Of a stretch of DNA of 64,000 nt, positions 57,181 through 64,000 are shown piece by piece. The stretch is taken from assembly GCA_963834855.1 (NCBI GenBank), contig CAWIDH010000034.1:59063-123062 (forward strand). The letters run 5' to 3'. The stretch's first letter is position 1, and each line of letters opens with the position of its first letter. Made by a program: the position numbers and the translations under genes. Under the pieces are notes generated by a model, which was given only the letters and a program-made list of their open reading frames with translations, was not told the DNA's origin and made no database searches. The DNA comes from DATJKD01 sp963834855 (GTDB taxonomy: Bacteria; Pseudomonadota; Gammaproteobacteria; Steroidobacterales; Steroidobacteraceae).

Positions 57181-57781
57181 AAGGCGAAGATGGACGGTGT
57201 GGAAGCGCAGCTCGTCATCCTGGGGCGCGCGTCGGCGGCCACCCCCGAGCGACCGGCAGCCAAACTGCTCCGCAGAAGCCACCGCATCCATGAGCCTGAA
57301 GTTCTAAGGAACTGGATATCTGCGTCCGCAGTACGCAGGCCGTCAGGACTCCAGGTTTCCACCGCTCCGCCCGCCGTGCCGGTGCGGGACGGTCAGGAAA
57401 AGGAGGCCGAACCCGGACAGTCCTGTAGGTCCTGAAACCATAGCTTCGGCTTCAGTTCTCCTGGGGCGTTGATTACCGCACTCGTTGCCGTTGCCTGAGT
57501 GCTCGCCAAGCTAAGCAGCTTGCGGGTTGACCGCGACTATCGCCGTGTGGAGATCATCGAGAAGATGACATCACGAAAGGTGAACTTGGTCATGCGCGGC
57601 GTGAGGCAAGGGAGAGTATCCAAGACAGATGCCGGCTGAGGCCAGCTCAAATGAATGCGGTTTCAGGACGGGTCTTGAAGGTCGGATCGAGAGTTCAGAA
57701 TCCCTCGTCTCTTCCCATGAGGGACCAGGAGCTCCACGAGTTCCGTCTCGAATCGCTCTCGGTCGGAACCATCGTGGTCTG
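57181..57781. other. Gap without a recognised gene
   Basis: About 600 bases. Apart from the possible fusion frame reaching 57291, I see no supported gene, RNA or repeat. Confidence 0.35.
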
Positions 57782-58225
57782 TCACTTCGCGCAGTCAACG
57801 ATGCGGCGCGCGTGCAGCACGTCGTAGGTCTTGCTGCCGTCTGTGTTGGAGTCGACAGTGATCGTGTAGGCCTCGGCACTCTCGACCGTTAGGACCGAAT
57901 CGGACTTCGTCGTCATCCCGCCCAACTTGCAGGTCGCGGAGTAACGATAGGTATTACCGTTCTGCGTGAGCGACATGACCTGGCAGCCGGCGTTCGCAAA
58001 CATGCCCTGCTGCGCCTTATGGTCCGCGGTCGGGTCGGTGCACCTGGTGTTGGAAGCCTTATCGGGGGCTGCGCCCGTGCTTGACATGGTCTGCTCAAAC
58101 GTCCAATTGCCCGGCTTGAACACTGGCCAGTCGGCGGCCAGGACGGTGGACATGGAGCACACCATCAACGCTGCGATCGAGAACATGCGGATCGATGGGT
58201 CGCTGCGGGCGAGTGTTGCGCTCAT
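57782..58225 (-). CDS. DUF3617 periplasmic protein
   Basis: A 147-residue protein. The signal peptide (residues 1-31) ends MSTVLAADW. The DUF3617 domain follows: FKPGNWTFEQTMSSTGAAPD, then RCTDPTADHKAQQG, paired cysteines in NAGCQVMSLTQNGNTYRYSA and TCKLGGMTTKSDSVL, and a final DVLHARRIVDCAK. Function unknown; the family is common in proteobacteria and sphingomonads. ATG at 58225 has CGGAGG upstream. Confidence 0.85.
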   Translation of the reverse strand: MSATLARSDPSIRMFSIAALMVCSMSTVLAADWPVFKPGNWTFEQTMSSTGAAPDKASNTRCTDPTADHKAQQGMFANAGCQVMSLTQNGNTYRYSATCKLGGMTTKSDSVLTVESAEAYTITVDSNTDGSKTYDVLHARRIVDCAK

Positions 58226-58301
58226 GGTCGTGGCCTCCGATAGCGGTTGCAGGTGGCGGGCTGACACCTGACGTTGTTCAATTGCGACCCGCCCTCAAGT
58301 G

Positions 58302-58802
58302 TCACCTGGTCCTGTCGCCGGCCGCGGCCCCGCGCTTCATCCCGCCGTCGGGCAGCGGCACCTCGATCGGCGCCACTACGACCGTGGCGAGGCCGTCCTG
58401 TCGATCGAGCCCGATCTCGCGCGCAGTCGCCGGGGACAGGTCAATGATCCGGCCCTTCACGTACGGTCCGCGATCCTGGATCGTCACCTCTGCGCTTTGG
58501 CCGGTCTCGAGGTTCGTCACCTTCGCCGTGGTCCCGAGTGGCAGCGTCCTGCTCGCGGCATTGTCGGCGTTCGGGTTCATGCGCGTGCCGTCCGCCATTT
58601 CCCGGCCGGTGAACATATCCGCGTAGAACGACGCAACGCCGGTGCGTTTGCATCCGGACAAGTCCGGCCTGACATCCCGCGCCTTCGTCGCTACCGGCAG
58701 CGACTGCGCATACTGCTGGGCGGCGTCTGCGGCGGTACATTCCTCGGCCGAATGCGTACAGGCGGCCACGCCGACGACACCGAGTAGCACGACAAGCGGC
58801 AT
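58302..58802 (-). CDS. rlpA: RlpA-like septal/lytic transglycosylase lipoprotein
   Basis: A 166-residue lipoprotein. The short signal ends in a lipobox (GVVGVAACTHS). The double-psi beta-barrel domain has the RlpA pattern TGVASFYADMFTGREMADGT, TLPLGTTAKVTNLETGQSAE and VTIQDRGPYVKGRIIDLSPA. The catalytic Asp is in QDRGPY. RlpA cleaves denuded glycan strands at the septum; this small form lacks the SPOR domain that would target it. ATG at 58802 is preferred to an upstream GTG because it gives a proper signal and lies 57 bases from a 22-bp site. Confidence 0.88.
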   Translation of the reverse strand: MPLVVLLGVVGVAACTHSAEECTAADAAQQYAQSLPVATKARDVRPDLSGCKRTGVASFYADMFTGREMADGTRMNPNADNAASRTLPLGTTAKVTNLETGQSAEVTIQDRGPYVKGRIIDLSPATAREIGLDRQDGLATVVVAPIEVPLPDGGMKRGAAAGDRTR

Positions 58803-58859
58803 AGAGCCGCGGCATGAAATGGAAATCACTTCTCGAGGATGGGCGTCGCAACGACGGCT

Positions 58860-58881
58860 GTCGGTACGGTAGGTCGCATTG
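58860..58881 (-). promoter_or_regulatory. 22-bp near-palindrome, site 8 (one strong half)
   Basis: On the minus strand the downstream half ACCGTACCGAC is perfect and the upstream half weak; 57 bases before the rlpA start. Confidence 0.5.
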
Positions 58882-59063
58882 GCGGCTCTTCCTTTGGGCC
58901 AAGGTGGTCCTCAACCAATCCGACCGCGCCGGGGAGACCGTCGCACGACGCGAGAAATAGCACCTGAAATCGTGAATCTGAAATCCTGGAAATGTGCGAC
59001 GCCCTCTGCGACTTCCGGGTCGAAGGCACGGAACGCGCCGCCACCTAAGCGGCAGGATTCCTC

Positions 59064-59195
59064 GTGGACAACGCCCGGCACTGGTCGCTCACCGTCGATG
59101 CCGACCGCGTTGCGTGGCTGACGCTCGATCGCGCCGATGCCGCCGCGAACTCGCTGTCTCGCGCGGTGCTGTGGCGAATTTTCGGGCTTGATTAG
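59064..59195 (+). pseudogene. FadJ/FadB N-terminal fragment
   Basis: A 43-residue frame (HWSLTVDADRVAWLTLDRAD and AAANSLSRAVL) matching the start of the enoyl-CoA hydratase domain of fatty-oxidation alpha subunits (usual form HW.LE.D..G.AWLTLD...NSLS..VL). It ends abruptly at WRIFGLD and stop, so more than 90 percent of the gene is missing. Probably debris from a deletion or recombination. Confidence 0.65.
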
Positions 59196-59210
59196 ACCTA
59201 TTAATAGTAA

Positions 59211-59336
59211 AAGGCACACTGTGCAGCGGCTGAAGCTGAGTGCACGAAGTGCCACGTGCATGAATGGCCAACCGTGACCGCGGCATTCGACAAGCCCATC
59301 GCCGACTACGCCGGAGCTGCGACTTACCGCTACTGA
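59211..59336 (+). pseudogene. Possible haem-protein fragment
   Basis: An open stretch without start encodes CAAAEAECTKCHVHEWPTVT and ends ADYAGAATYRY. CTKCH fits a haem c motif, so this may be the tail of a lost cytochrome. It is too short to be sure. Confidence 0.3.
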
Positions 59337-60217
59337 GCAGGCATCGGCAAGCGAACCGTGAACTCGCTTCCCTCCCGCAGGCCGGCGCTTATCGCGGTAA
59401 CACAGCCACCATGGCTTTCGACCAGGCTGCGCACCAACGCAAGCCCGATGCCGAGTCCCGTATCTGCACGTCGCCGCGAAGAATCCGCCTGAACGAACAG
59501 ATCGAACACGTTCGGCAACACCTCAGGCGCAATGCCGATACCCGTATCGCGAATGCGAACGATGGCTTCACCCGCTTTCCGTTCCACGGCCAGCGCGACC
59601 TCGCCTCCCGCATCGGTGTACTTCGCCGCGTTGAGGAGGAGGTTAACGAAGACCTGCTCCAGTCTGGCGCAGTCGCCCTGCAGCCACAGCGGCGCATCGG
59701 GGATCGATGTGGTCAGCCGGTGATTGCGCTCTCGCATGGTGTGTTCAACGGTCTGCATGGACTGGTTCACGACAGTGCGCAGATCGATTCGCTCGAGCTG
59801 CAGGCGCAGCTGGCCTCTCTGGATCCGTGACATATCAAGAAGGTCTTGGGTGAGACGCGTCATCTGACCGACCTGACGTTCGATGACCAAGCGCGCCTTC
59901 ACCGCCGCAGGACCCGCGGACGTCTCCATCCACAGAATACCGGCCGCGCTGCGGATCGCGCCCAGGGAGTTGCGCAGCTCGTGGGAGAACACCGCGATGG
60001 ACTCCTCGTTCCACCCGGTCTCCGTGCTGAGCTCCTGACCGCCAAACAGCCACTGGCGCCAGGCCCCACGGCGATCCGCAGGCTCATCTCTATGACGCTG
60101 AAAAATGCCTGCGGAGCCGACCCTACGCGGGTTGCCGGCGAGCTCGCTATCGGTCGCACGCCCGTTGACGTCCTGGATGCTCGCGCCGAGGCACGTCGAT
60201 GCAGATTCGCCATTCAT
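59330..60217 (-). CDS. Soluble sensor histidine kinase
   Basis: A 295-residue kinase. The HisKA domain has the phospho-acceptor His in VFSHELRNSLGAIRSAAGIL (about residue 79). The HATPase domain has the N box (FVNLLLNAAKYTDAGGEVAL), G1 (IRDTGIGIAPEVLPNVF) and G2 (RADTGLGIGLALVRSLVESHG). The first 70 residues show no sensor domain or membrane helix, so input must come from a partner or a truncated sensor. No response regulator gene is adjacent. A copy of the 22-bp site lies 91 bases before the ATG. Confidence 0.92.
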   Translation of the reverse strand: MNGESASTCLGASIQDVNGRATDSELAGNPRRVGSAGIFQRHRDEPADRRGAWRQWLFGGQELSTETGWNEESIAVFSHELRNSLGAIRSAAGILWMETSAGPAAVKARLVIERQVGQMTRLTQDLLDMSRIQRGQLRLQLERIDLRTVVNQSMQTVEHTMRERNHRLTTSIPDAPLWLQGDCARLEQVFVNLLLNAAKYTDAGGEVALAVERKAGEAIVRIRDTGIGIAPEVLPNVFDLFVQADSSRRRADTGLGIGLALVRSLVESHGGCVTAISAGLREGSEFTVRLPMPAQ

Positions 60218-60308
60218 GGCGTCCCCCTACAGATGACTCGATTTTCGAACCGTGAGCACGTCTTGGCGTTTCCGATAGTCGCGAATCTATTCAGTGGGCA
60301 TCGCACAG

Positions 60309-60330
60309 GTCTGTTCGGTACCGTACACAT
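60309..60330 (-). promoter_or_regulatory. 22-bp near-palindrome, site 9
   Basis: GTCTGTTCG / CCGTACACAT half-sites with a centre GTAC palindrome; 91 bases upstream of the histidine kinase start, further than at the other genes. Confidence 0.6.
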
Positions 60331-60651
60331 CAGCTCGGCGCCTAGACGACGCCTGTTGCCAATCGCAGGCGGCGAATTCCCGTCTCCTGAATGCATTAGC
60401 GCTTGATCCTGCACCCGGCGTTATGTCCACTGCCGTACGTATGCGCCGCGAAGAGGTCTATAATCCTTAAGACGCACGGTCTGTCATTACGCCTGCTCAA
60501 TGCCGGAGACAGCCCACCCACAGCAGAATCAAATTCTCGATGCGTTGTCGCCAGCGGCACGCGAGCGGGACACCCAATCACGCAAGCGATTACTCGCGTG
60601 AGCGATCGCGCTGGCGATCGCCACCAGGTCGACAGTGGTGCTGAACGCGTC

Positions 60652-62079
60652 GTGTCACCCGCCGGACAACCGAGGACACTGACGCTGCAACGCCGAGTCG
60701 CCCCAATCGTTGCCGGTCTGATCATTCTGCAAGGCTGTGCGACTCTCCCCGACACGAAGACCGAAATGGCAGTGCCGCATGCGAAGAAGGTAGAGTTCGA
60801 GGGTACGAATGGCCCGGCATCGGCAGCGAAAAGTGCTGCCATTCTCGACCGGCTGGAGAGCACGGACGACTTCACCGAGTTACTGCGGAAGCACCTCGCA
60901 TACGAGCAGGCCATCAACGCGGACAGCCCGCTCTCGTTGGGCAACAGGCTGACCCTGCTGCAGAACGGGCCAGCAACTTACCAGGCGATGTTCGCGGCCA
61001 TGCGCGAGGCCACGGACCACATCAACCTGGAGACCTACATCTTCGACGACGGCGAGGTCGGCACGCAATTCTCCGACCTGCTGCTGGAACGACAGGCGGC
61101 TGGCGTCCAAGTCAACGTTATTTACGACAGCGTTGGGGCTCTGATGACGCCGGACGCTTTCTTCGACCGGCTGCGTGACGGTGGCATCGAGGTGCTCGAA
61201 TTCAATCCCTTGAACCCGTTGTCCGGCAATAAGACGGAATGGCTGGTCAACAACCGCGATCACCGCCGGCAGCTGGTGATCGATGGTCGCACCGCATTCA
61301 CCGGTGGCGTCAATATCAGCGACACCTATTCCAGCGCGCCCTCGGACAGACGCGCTCGGAGAAAGCGCAACCTCGACCCCAACCCGACCGAGGGTTGGCG
61401 CGACACCCACCTCCAAATCGAAGGGCCGGTGGTCGCCGAGTTCCAGGAGCTGTTCATGGACACCTGGGCCCGGCAGAAGGGCGAGCCTCTGGCAGAAAGG
61501 AACTACTTTCCCGAACTGAAGGCCGAGGGCAAGGAGATCGTGCGCGCAATCGGCAGCACGCCGGACGATCCTGAGAGCCTGATCTACCTGACGCTCATGT
61601 CAGCAATCAGTCATGCAGAATCGACAGTACATCTGACGATCGCCTATTTCGCGCCAGATCCGCAATTGCTCAAGGCGCTCACCGAGGCAGCACGCCGCGG
61701 CGTCGATGTAAAGCTGGTTCTGCCGAGCTACTCCGACTCCGGTGCGATCTTCCACCTCGGCCGTTCGTATTACACGGACCTGCTGCGTAGCGGCGTGAAG
61801 ATCTACCAACTGCGCGGCGCGGTGATGCATGCCAAGACCGCTTGCATTGACGGCATCTGGTCAACCATCGGTTCGACCAATCTGGACTGGCGCAGCTTCC
61901 TGCACAACGACGAACTCAACGCCGTGATTCTGGGCCGCGGCTTCGCTGCTCAGATGGAAGTCATGTTTGCCCAGGATCTTGGCGAGTCCGAAGCAATCAC
62001 CCTCGAGGCTTGGCAGCGCCGGTCATGGCTACTGCGTTTGAAGGAGCAAGCGGCGCGGCTCGGCGCGTACTGGCTGTGA
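60652..62079 (+). CDS. Phospholipase D-family cardiolipin synthase-like enzyme
   Basis: A 475-residue protein. The N-terminal hydrophobic segment (APIVAGLIILQGCATL) is probably a lipoprotein signal. Two HKD (PLD) domains follow. The second is canonical: HAKTACIDGIWSTIGSTNLD (about 392). The first reads HRRQLVIDGRTAFTGGVNIS (about 203), with Arg where Lys is usual. Other family parts are HINLETYIFDDGEVG and GWRDTHLQIEGPVV. It should join phosphatidylglycerols or transfer phosphatidyl groups. The start is uncertain; GTG at 60652 is chosen to place the signal near the N-terminus, and in-frame starts further upstream exist. Confidence 0.85.
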   Translation: MSPAGQPRTLTLQRRVAPIVAGLIILQGCATLPDTKTEMAVPHAKKVEFEGTNGPASAAKSAAILDRLESTDDFTELLRKHLAYEQAINADSPLSLGNRLTLLQNGPATYQAMFAAMREATDHINLETYIFDDGEVGTQFSDLLLERQAAGVQVNVIYDSVGALMTPDAFFDRLRDGGIEVLEFNPLNPLSGNKTEWLVNNRDHRRQLVIDGRTAFTGGVNISDTYSSAPSDRRARRKRNLDPNPTEGWRDTHLQIEGPVVAEFQELFMDTWARQKGEPLAERNYFPELKAEGKEIVRAIGSTPDDPESLIYLTLMSAISHAESTVHLTIAYFAPDPQLLKALTEAARRGVDVKLVLPSYSDSGAIFHLGRSYYTDLLRSGVKIYQLRGAVMHAKTACIDGIWSTIGSTNLDWRSFLHNDELNAVILGRGFAAQMEVMFAQDLGESEAITLEAWQRRSWLLRLKEQAARLGAYWL

Positions 62080-62695
62080 TCAACGCCAGCGCCGCCCCAG
62101 TGGTCAGAACGATGCGCTGTAGAAGATCATCGGGATCCCTGTCGCAGCGCGCAGAAGGTGTCGTTTCTGAGTGTGACAACCTTGCGGTTTACCTGCGTCT
62201 GTTCAGTTTTTTCAGCTTTTTTCAGCTTCTTTGACTTGAGCCTGCTCCTTTTCCGATCCTGACTTTGGCCACCGCCGAGGCCTTGCCTGAAGAGTCAAAA
62301 TCATAGGTGCGACATAGGCTGCTTTCTTGAGAAGCGCTCGCCGAGTTGCGTCATGCAATCATCGCCATCCTGTCCTTACCTGGCCCGCATTCGCTGCGAG
62401 TCGTAATTTGACCTGCGAACATCATGGGCCTCAGCCATAGAGTGAACCCATGCCAAACAGGGATCTGTAGGAAAAGTACGCGGGGCGATGGTCCAATCGG
62501 CATCCCGCGGTGAAATATGGCGACTGTTGCTGCGCGCCACGGCAAACGATCGACGAGCTAATCTATGTAACGTTGGCACCACGTAGAAGTATCTGCGTCG
62601 GTTATTGATTCCTGCCTGGACGCTCGCTCATCCGGGCGAGCTGGAAGAACTGTGAATAACAAAAGTGTCGCACGTTCATGCGCCGGTGACTCGAG
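62080..62695. other. Gap without a recognised gene
   Basis: About 600 bases with T-rich repeats (TTTTTTCAGC near 62210) and no supported gene on either strand. Confidence 0.35.
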
Positions 62696-62908
62696 TTGCC
62701 CATACAGCCCTCAAATACGCAACCGGCCGCGGGTATTCGGCTGCGCACACTCCTACGTGAACTTGAGTTAAGCGAGGGAGAAGCAGCACGCGTTCTCGAC
62801 GTAAAGGAACGCGTTCTGCGGGGCTGGTGCAACGGCGAGGGAAGGGTACCGCGCATGGTGTGGCTCGCCCTTGCTGCGCTCAAGATCCGAAAGACATTAG
62901 ACGAGTAA
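62696..62908 (+). CDS. Small helix-turn-helix protein
   Basis: A 70-residue protein whose main part (LRTLLRELELSEGEAARVLD, then VKERVLRGWCNGEGRVPRMV) resembles a Cro/YdaS-type helix-turn-helix, with a short Ala/Leu-rich tail. It may be a small repressor or an antitoxin-like DNA binder. The frame starts at a TTG (62696) without a clear ribosome site, so the start is uncertain. No toxin-like partner is next to it. Confidence 0.5.
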   Translation: MPIQPSNTQPAAGIRLRTLLRELELSEGEAARVLDVKERVLRGWCNGEGRVPRMVWLALAALKIRKTLDE

Positions 62909-63209
62909 GCAGCCGGAACTCGATCTGTACCGGTCATGCGGTTGCGATGCGAGGCAACCCGCCGCGAGTAAGTGACGCAGCAGCAGCGTGGTTTAGCAGC
63001 GGCCCCAAAGCCGGTAGGGGCCGGCTCGAAGGCCTATACCTCATTCGATGATCGGCAACTTAGCGACGAAACTCGGTAGGAAGAGATCGACCAGGTATGA
63101 TTAAGTCGATCATGCTCTTGGCAACCGCGGTATCGATCCGTAGCCGGATGTAGTTGCATGGAACTTTCCTGAATTCCCCGCTTGGAGCTTGCGCGTGATA
63201 CCGCATAGC
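62909..63209. other. Gap without a recognised gene
   Basis: About 300 bases. A short signal-like frame (IKSIMLLATAVSIRSRM, from 63097) may be the stub of a lost secreted protein. Nothing else is seen. Confidence 0.3.
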
Positions 63210-63335
63210 TCACGGGAAGAGAGAACCATCTTCCGGCTCGAGCGCGGCAACGACTGTCAACAGACGCCCGCCGTCGTCCGCTTTGCGAAACGCAATGTAG
63301 TCCGGGTAGTCTTTTCCTGACTTTGCGCCAGGCAT
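63210..63335 (-). CDS. Small hypothetical protein (YIAFRKA type)
   Basis: A 41-residue protein: PGAKSGKDYPDYIAFRKADD then GGRLLTVVAALEPEDGSLFP. The core Y-I-A-F-R-K-A and V-A-A-L-E recurs in the N-terminal part of the frame at 54551-54913, so it is probably a real mini-protein family. ATG at 63335 is chosen by that comparison. Function unknown. Confidence 0.45.
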   Translation of the reverse strand: MPGAKSGKDYPDYIAFRKADDGGRLLTVVAALEPEDGSLFP

Positions 63336-63555
63336 TTGTGTTCTCGGCGATCGGGCACCGGAACTGACTGAAAAACTGCGTCGGGACGCGTGACTCAGTC
63401 CTTGCCTTTTACTGAGGCGGCGCAAAGCCAATCGGATAGGGCTCTGTCTCTGAATATTGATGAATCACTGCAACGCTGCCATGTGGCAGGTAAAGAGATT
63501 GATGTGACTTCCCTTCCTTGACGACCTAAACCTAGTGGTTCCATACGATTAGTCC

Positions 63556-63576
63556 AGCCCGCCAAATAGGCGGGCT
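63556..63576 (-). other. GC stem-loop downstream of the gene at 63582
   Basis: AGCCCGCC and GGCGGGCT form a perfect 8-bp stem with a five-base loop (AAATA), six bases after the stop of the leftward gene. No T run follows, so it may stabilise the RNA end or be a weak terminator. Confidence 0.5.
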
Positions 63577-63581
63577 CTGCA

Positions 63582-63812
63582 TCAATTAGGCCTGTGATAA
63601 ATCTCGCCGGTTATCACGTCTTTGTACGTCTCGTCGTCAATCTTGTTCGCTTTGCCGCCGTCCTCAAAATCGTAGTCCAACAGCCCACCAATGGACTCAT
63701 TGTGGGTGCTTGTTGGAGTGATCACATCAATTTGGGACTCGGTGCAGACGACGATCCTGCTTCGGCCAAGGTCTGCTTGCACCCTGAATTTTTCCACGAT
63801 TCTGCCCGCCAT
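63582..63812 (-). CDS. Small hypothetical protein
   Basis: A 76-residue protein starting AGRIVEKFRVQADLGRSRIV, with a Thr/Ser-rich middle (TESQIDVITPTSTHNESIGG) and an acidic end (DYDFEDGGKANKIDDETYKD, then ITGEIYHRPN). AGGAGG stands just upstream of ATG 63812, which supports this start over longer frames. No family recognised. A stem-loop follows the stop. Confidence 0.6.
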   Translation of the reverse strand: MAGRIVEKFRVQADLGRSRIVVCTESQIDVITPTSTHNESIGGLLDYDFEDGGKANKIDDETYKDVITGEIYHRPN

Positions 63813-63890
63813 TTGGAGCCTCCTATGGCCGCCGCCTGACGGCCTTGAGTTGACCCAAAACCGGACGTGGTCACTGCGCCAGATGGAGCC

Positions 63891-64000
63891 CCAGCGAGTG
63901 GACGCTTGATCCCAGCGTGCTCCAGTAGCCTGTTCAGTCGTCAGATCGCGGGCCCCGTGCCAGCCGATGATCGTCGGCTTACTTCCCATCGTGATCCGAA
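63891..64000 (-). repeat. Inverted duplicate segment, copy 2
   Basis: Reverse copy of 48177-48300, from the last codons of the conserved gene (right edge) to CCAGCGAGTGGACGCTTGAT. It is slightly shorter because of a small deletion. Confidence 0.85.
63979..64000 (-). CDS. 3' end of a second copy of the AEEAYWRENY-family gene (partial)
   Basis: Only the last codons are in the window (SDHDGK and stop), identical to the end of the gene at 47687-48196. With the matching downstream bases, this points to a second copy of that gene running off the right edge on the minus strand. Confidence 0.6.

Overview
The window is GC-rich and densely coded on both strands. Its gene families (giant double UvrA, BepA-like M48 peptidase, GreB, RlpA, Kup, AvtA, DUF3185 and glycine-zipper proteins) fit a gammaproteobacterium near the Xanthomonadales, Nevskiales or Steroidobacterales. 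That placement is inferred from family content, not from a marker gene.

Positions 1-38,600 look like ordinary chromosome. A leftward block (1-6,804) holds the start of a family-4 glycosyltransferase, a Rieske protein, a small unknown, an L,D-transpeptidase lipoprotein, two TPM-domain proteins, LemA and an M13 metallopeptidase, mostly envelope functions. Next come a methyltransferase, a DUF2721 protein, GreB, homospermidine synthase, a glutathione transferase, a rhodanese-type sulfurtransferase and arginine decarboxylase. SpeA and homospermidine synthase suggest a homospermidine route. Two small RNA-binding proteins, a UvrD-type helicase, a membrane/ClpP-fold protein, an aldehyde dehydrogenase and a Nudix hydrolase follow. 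After them come two coupled unknown genes, a HAD hydrolase, a valine-pyruvate aminotransferase, an M48 peptidase, an ATP-grasp enzyme, a 5.76 kb double UvrA with two frameshifts, and a DUF47-Pit phosphate pair.

Positions 38,600-64,000 differ sharply: short genes, wide gaps, gene fragments, duplications and mobile elements. Many genes encode small envelope or stress-type proteins (SWIM-finger mini-protein, fatty-acid desaturase, dihaem cytochrome, BON protein, glycine-zipper lipoproteins, DUF3185, Kup, RlpA, cardiolipin-synthase-like enzyme, soluble histidine kinase). Many are preceded, usually by 48-71 bases, by the same 22-bp near-palindrome, which suggests one regulon. The region also carries a 1.6 kb tandem duplication, an inverted 0.9 kb duplication split by an IS5-type element at a CTAG that forms both stop codons, an ORF-less group II intron next to a terminator hairpin, a Crp/Fnr remnant and scraps of fadJ.

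Two structures outside annotated genes stand out. A roughly 600-bp foldback element occurs twice (9.1-9.75 kb and 23.7-24.3 kb, opposite orientation), each time between the 3' ends of convergent genes. A 73-bp palindrome with perfect 21-bp arms sits in frame inside the double UvrA gene, and a decayed copy lies upstream of speA. No rRNA, tRNA or CRISPR array was seen.
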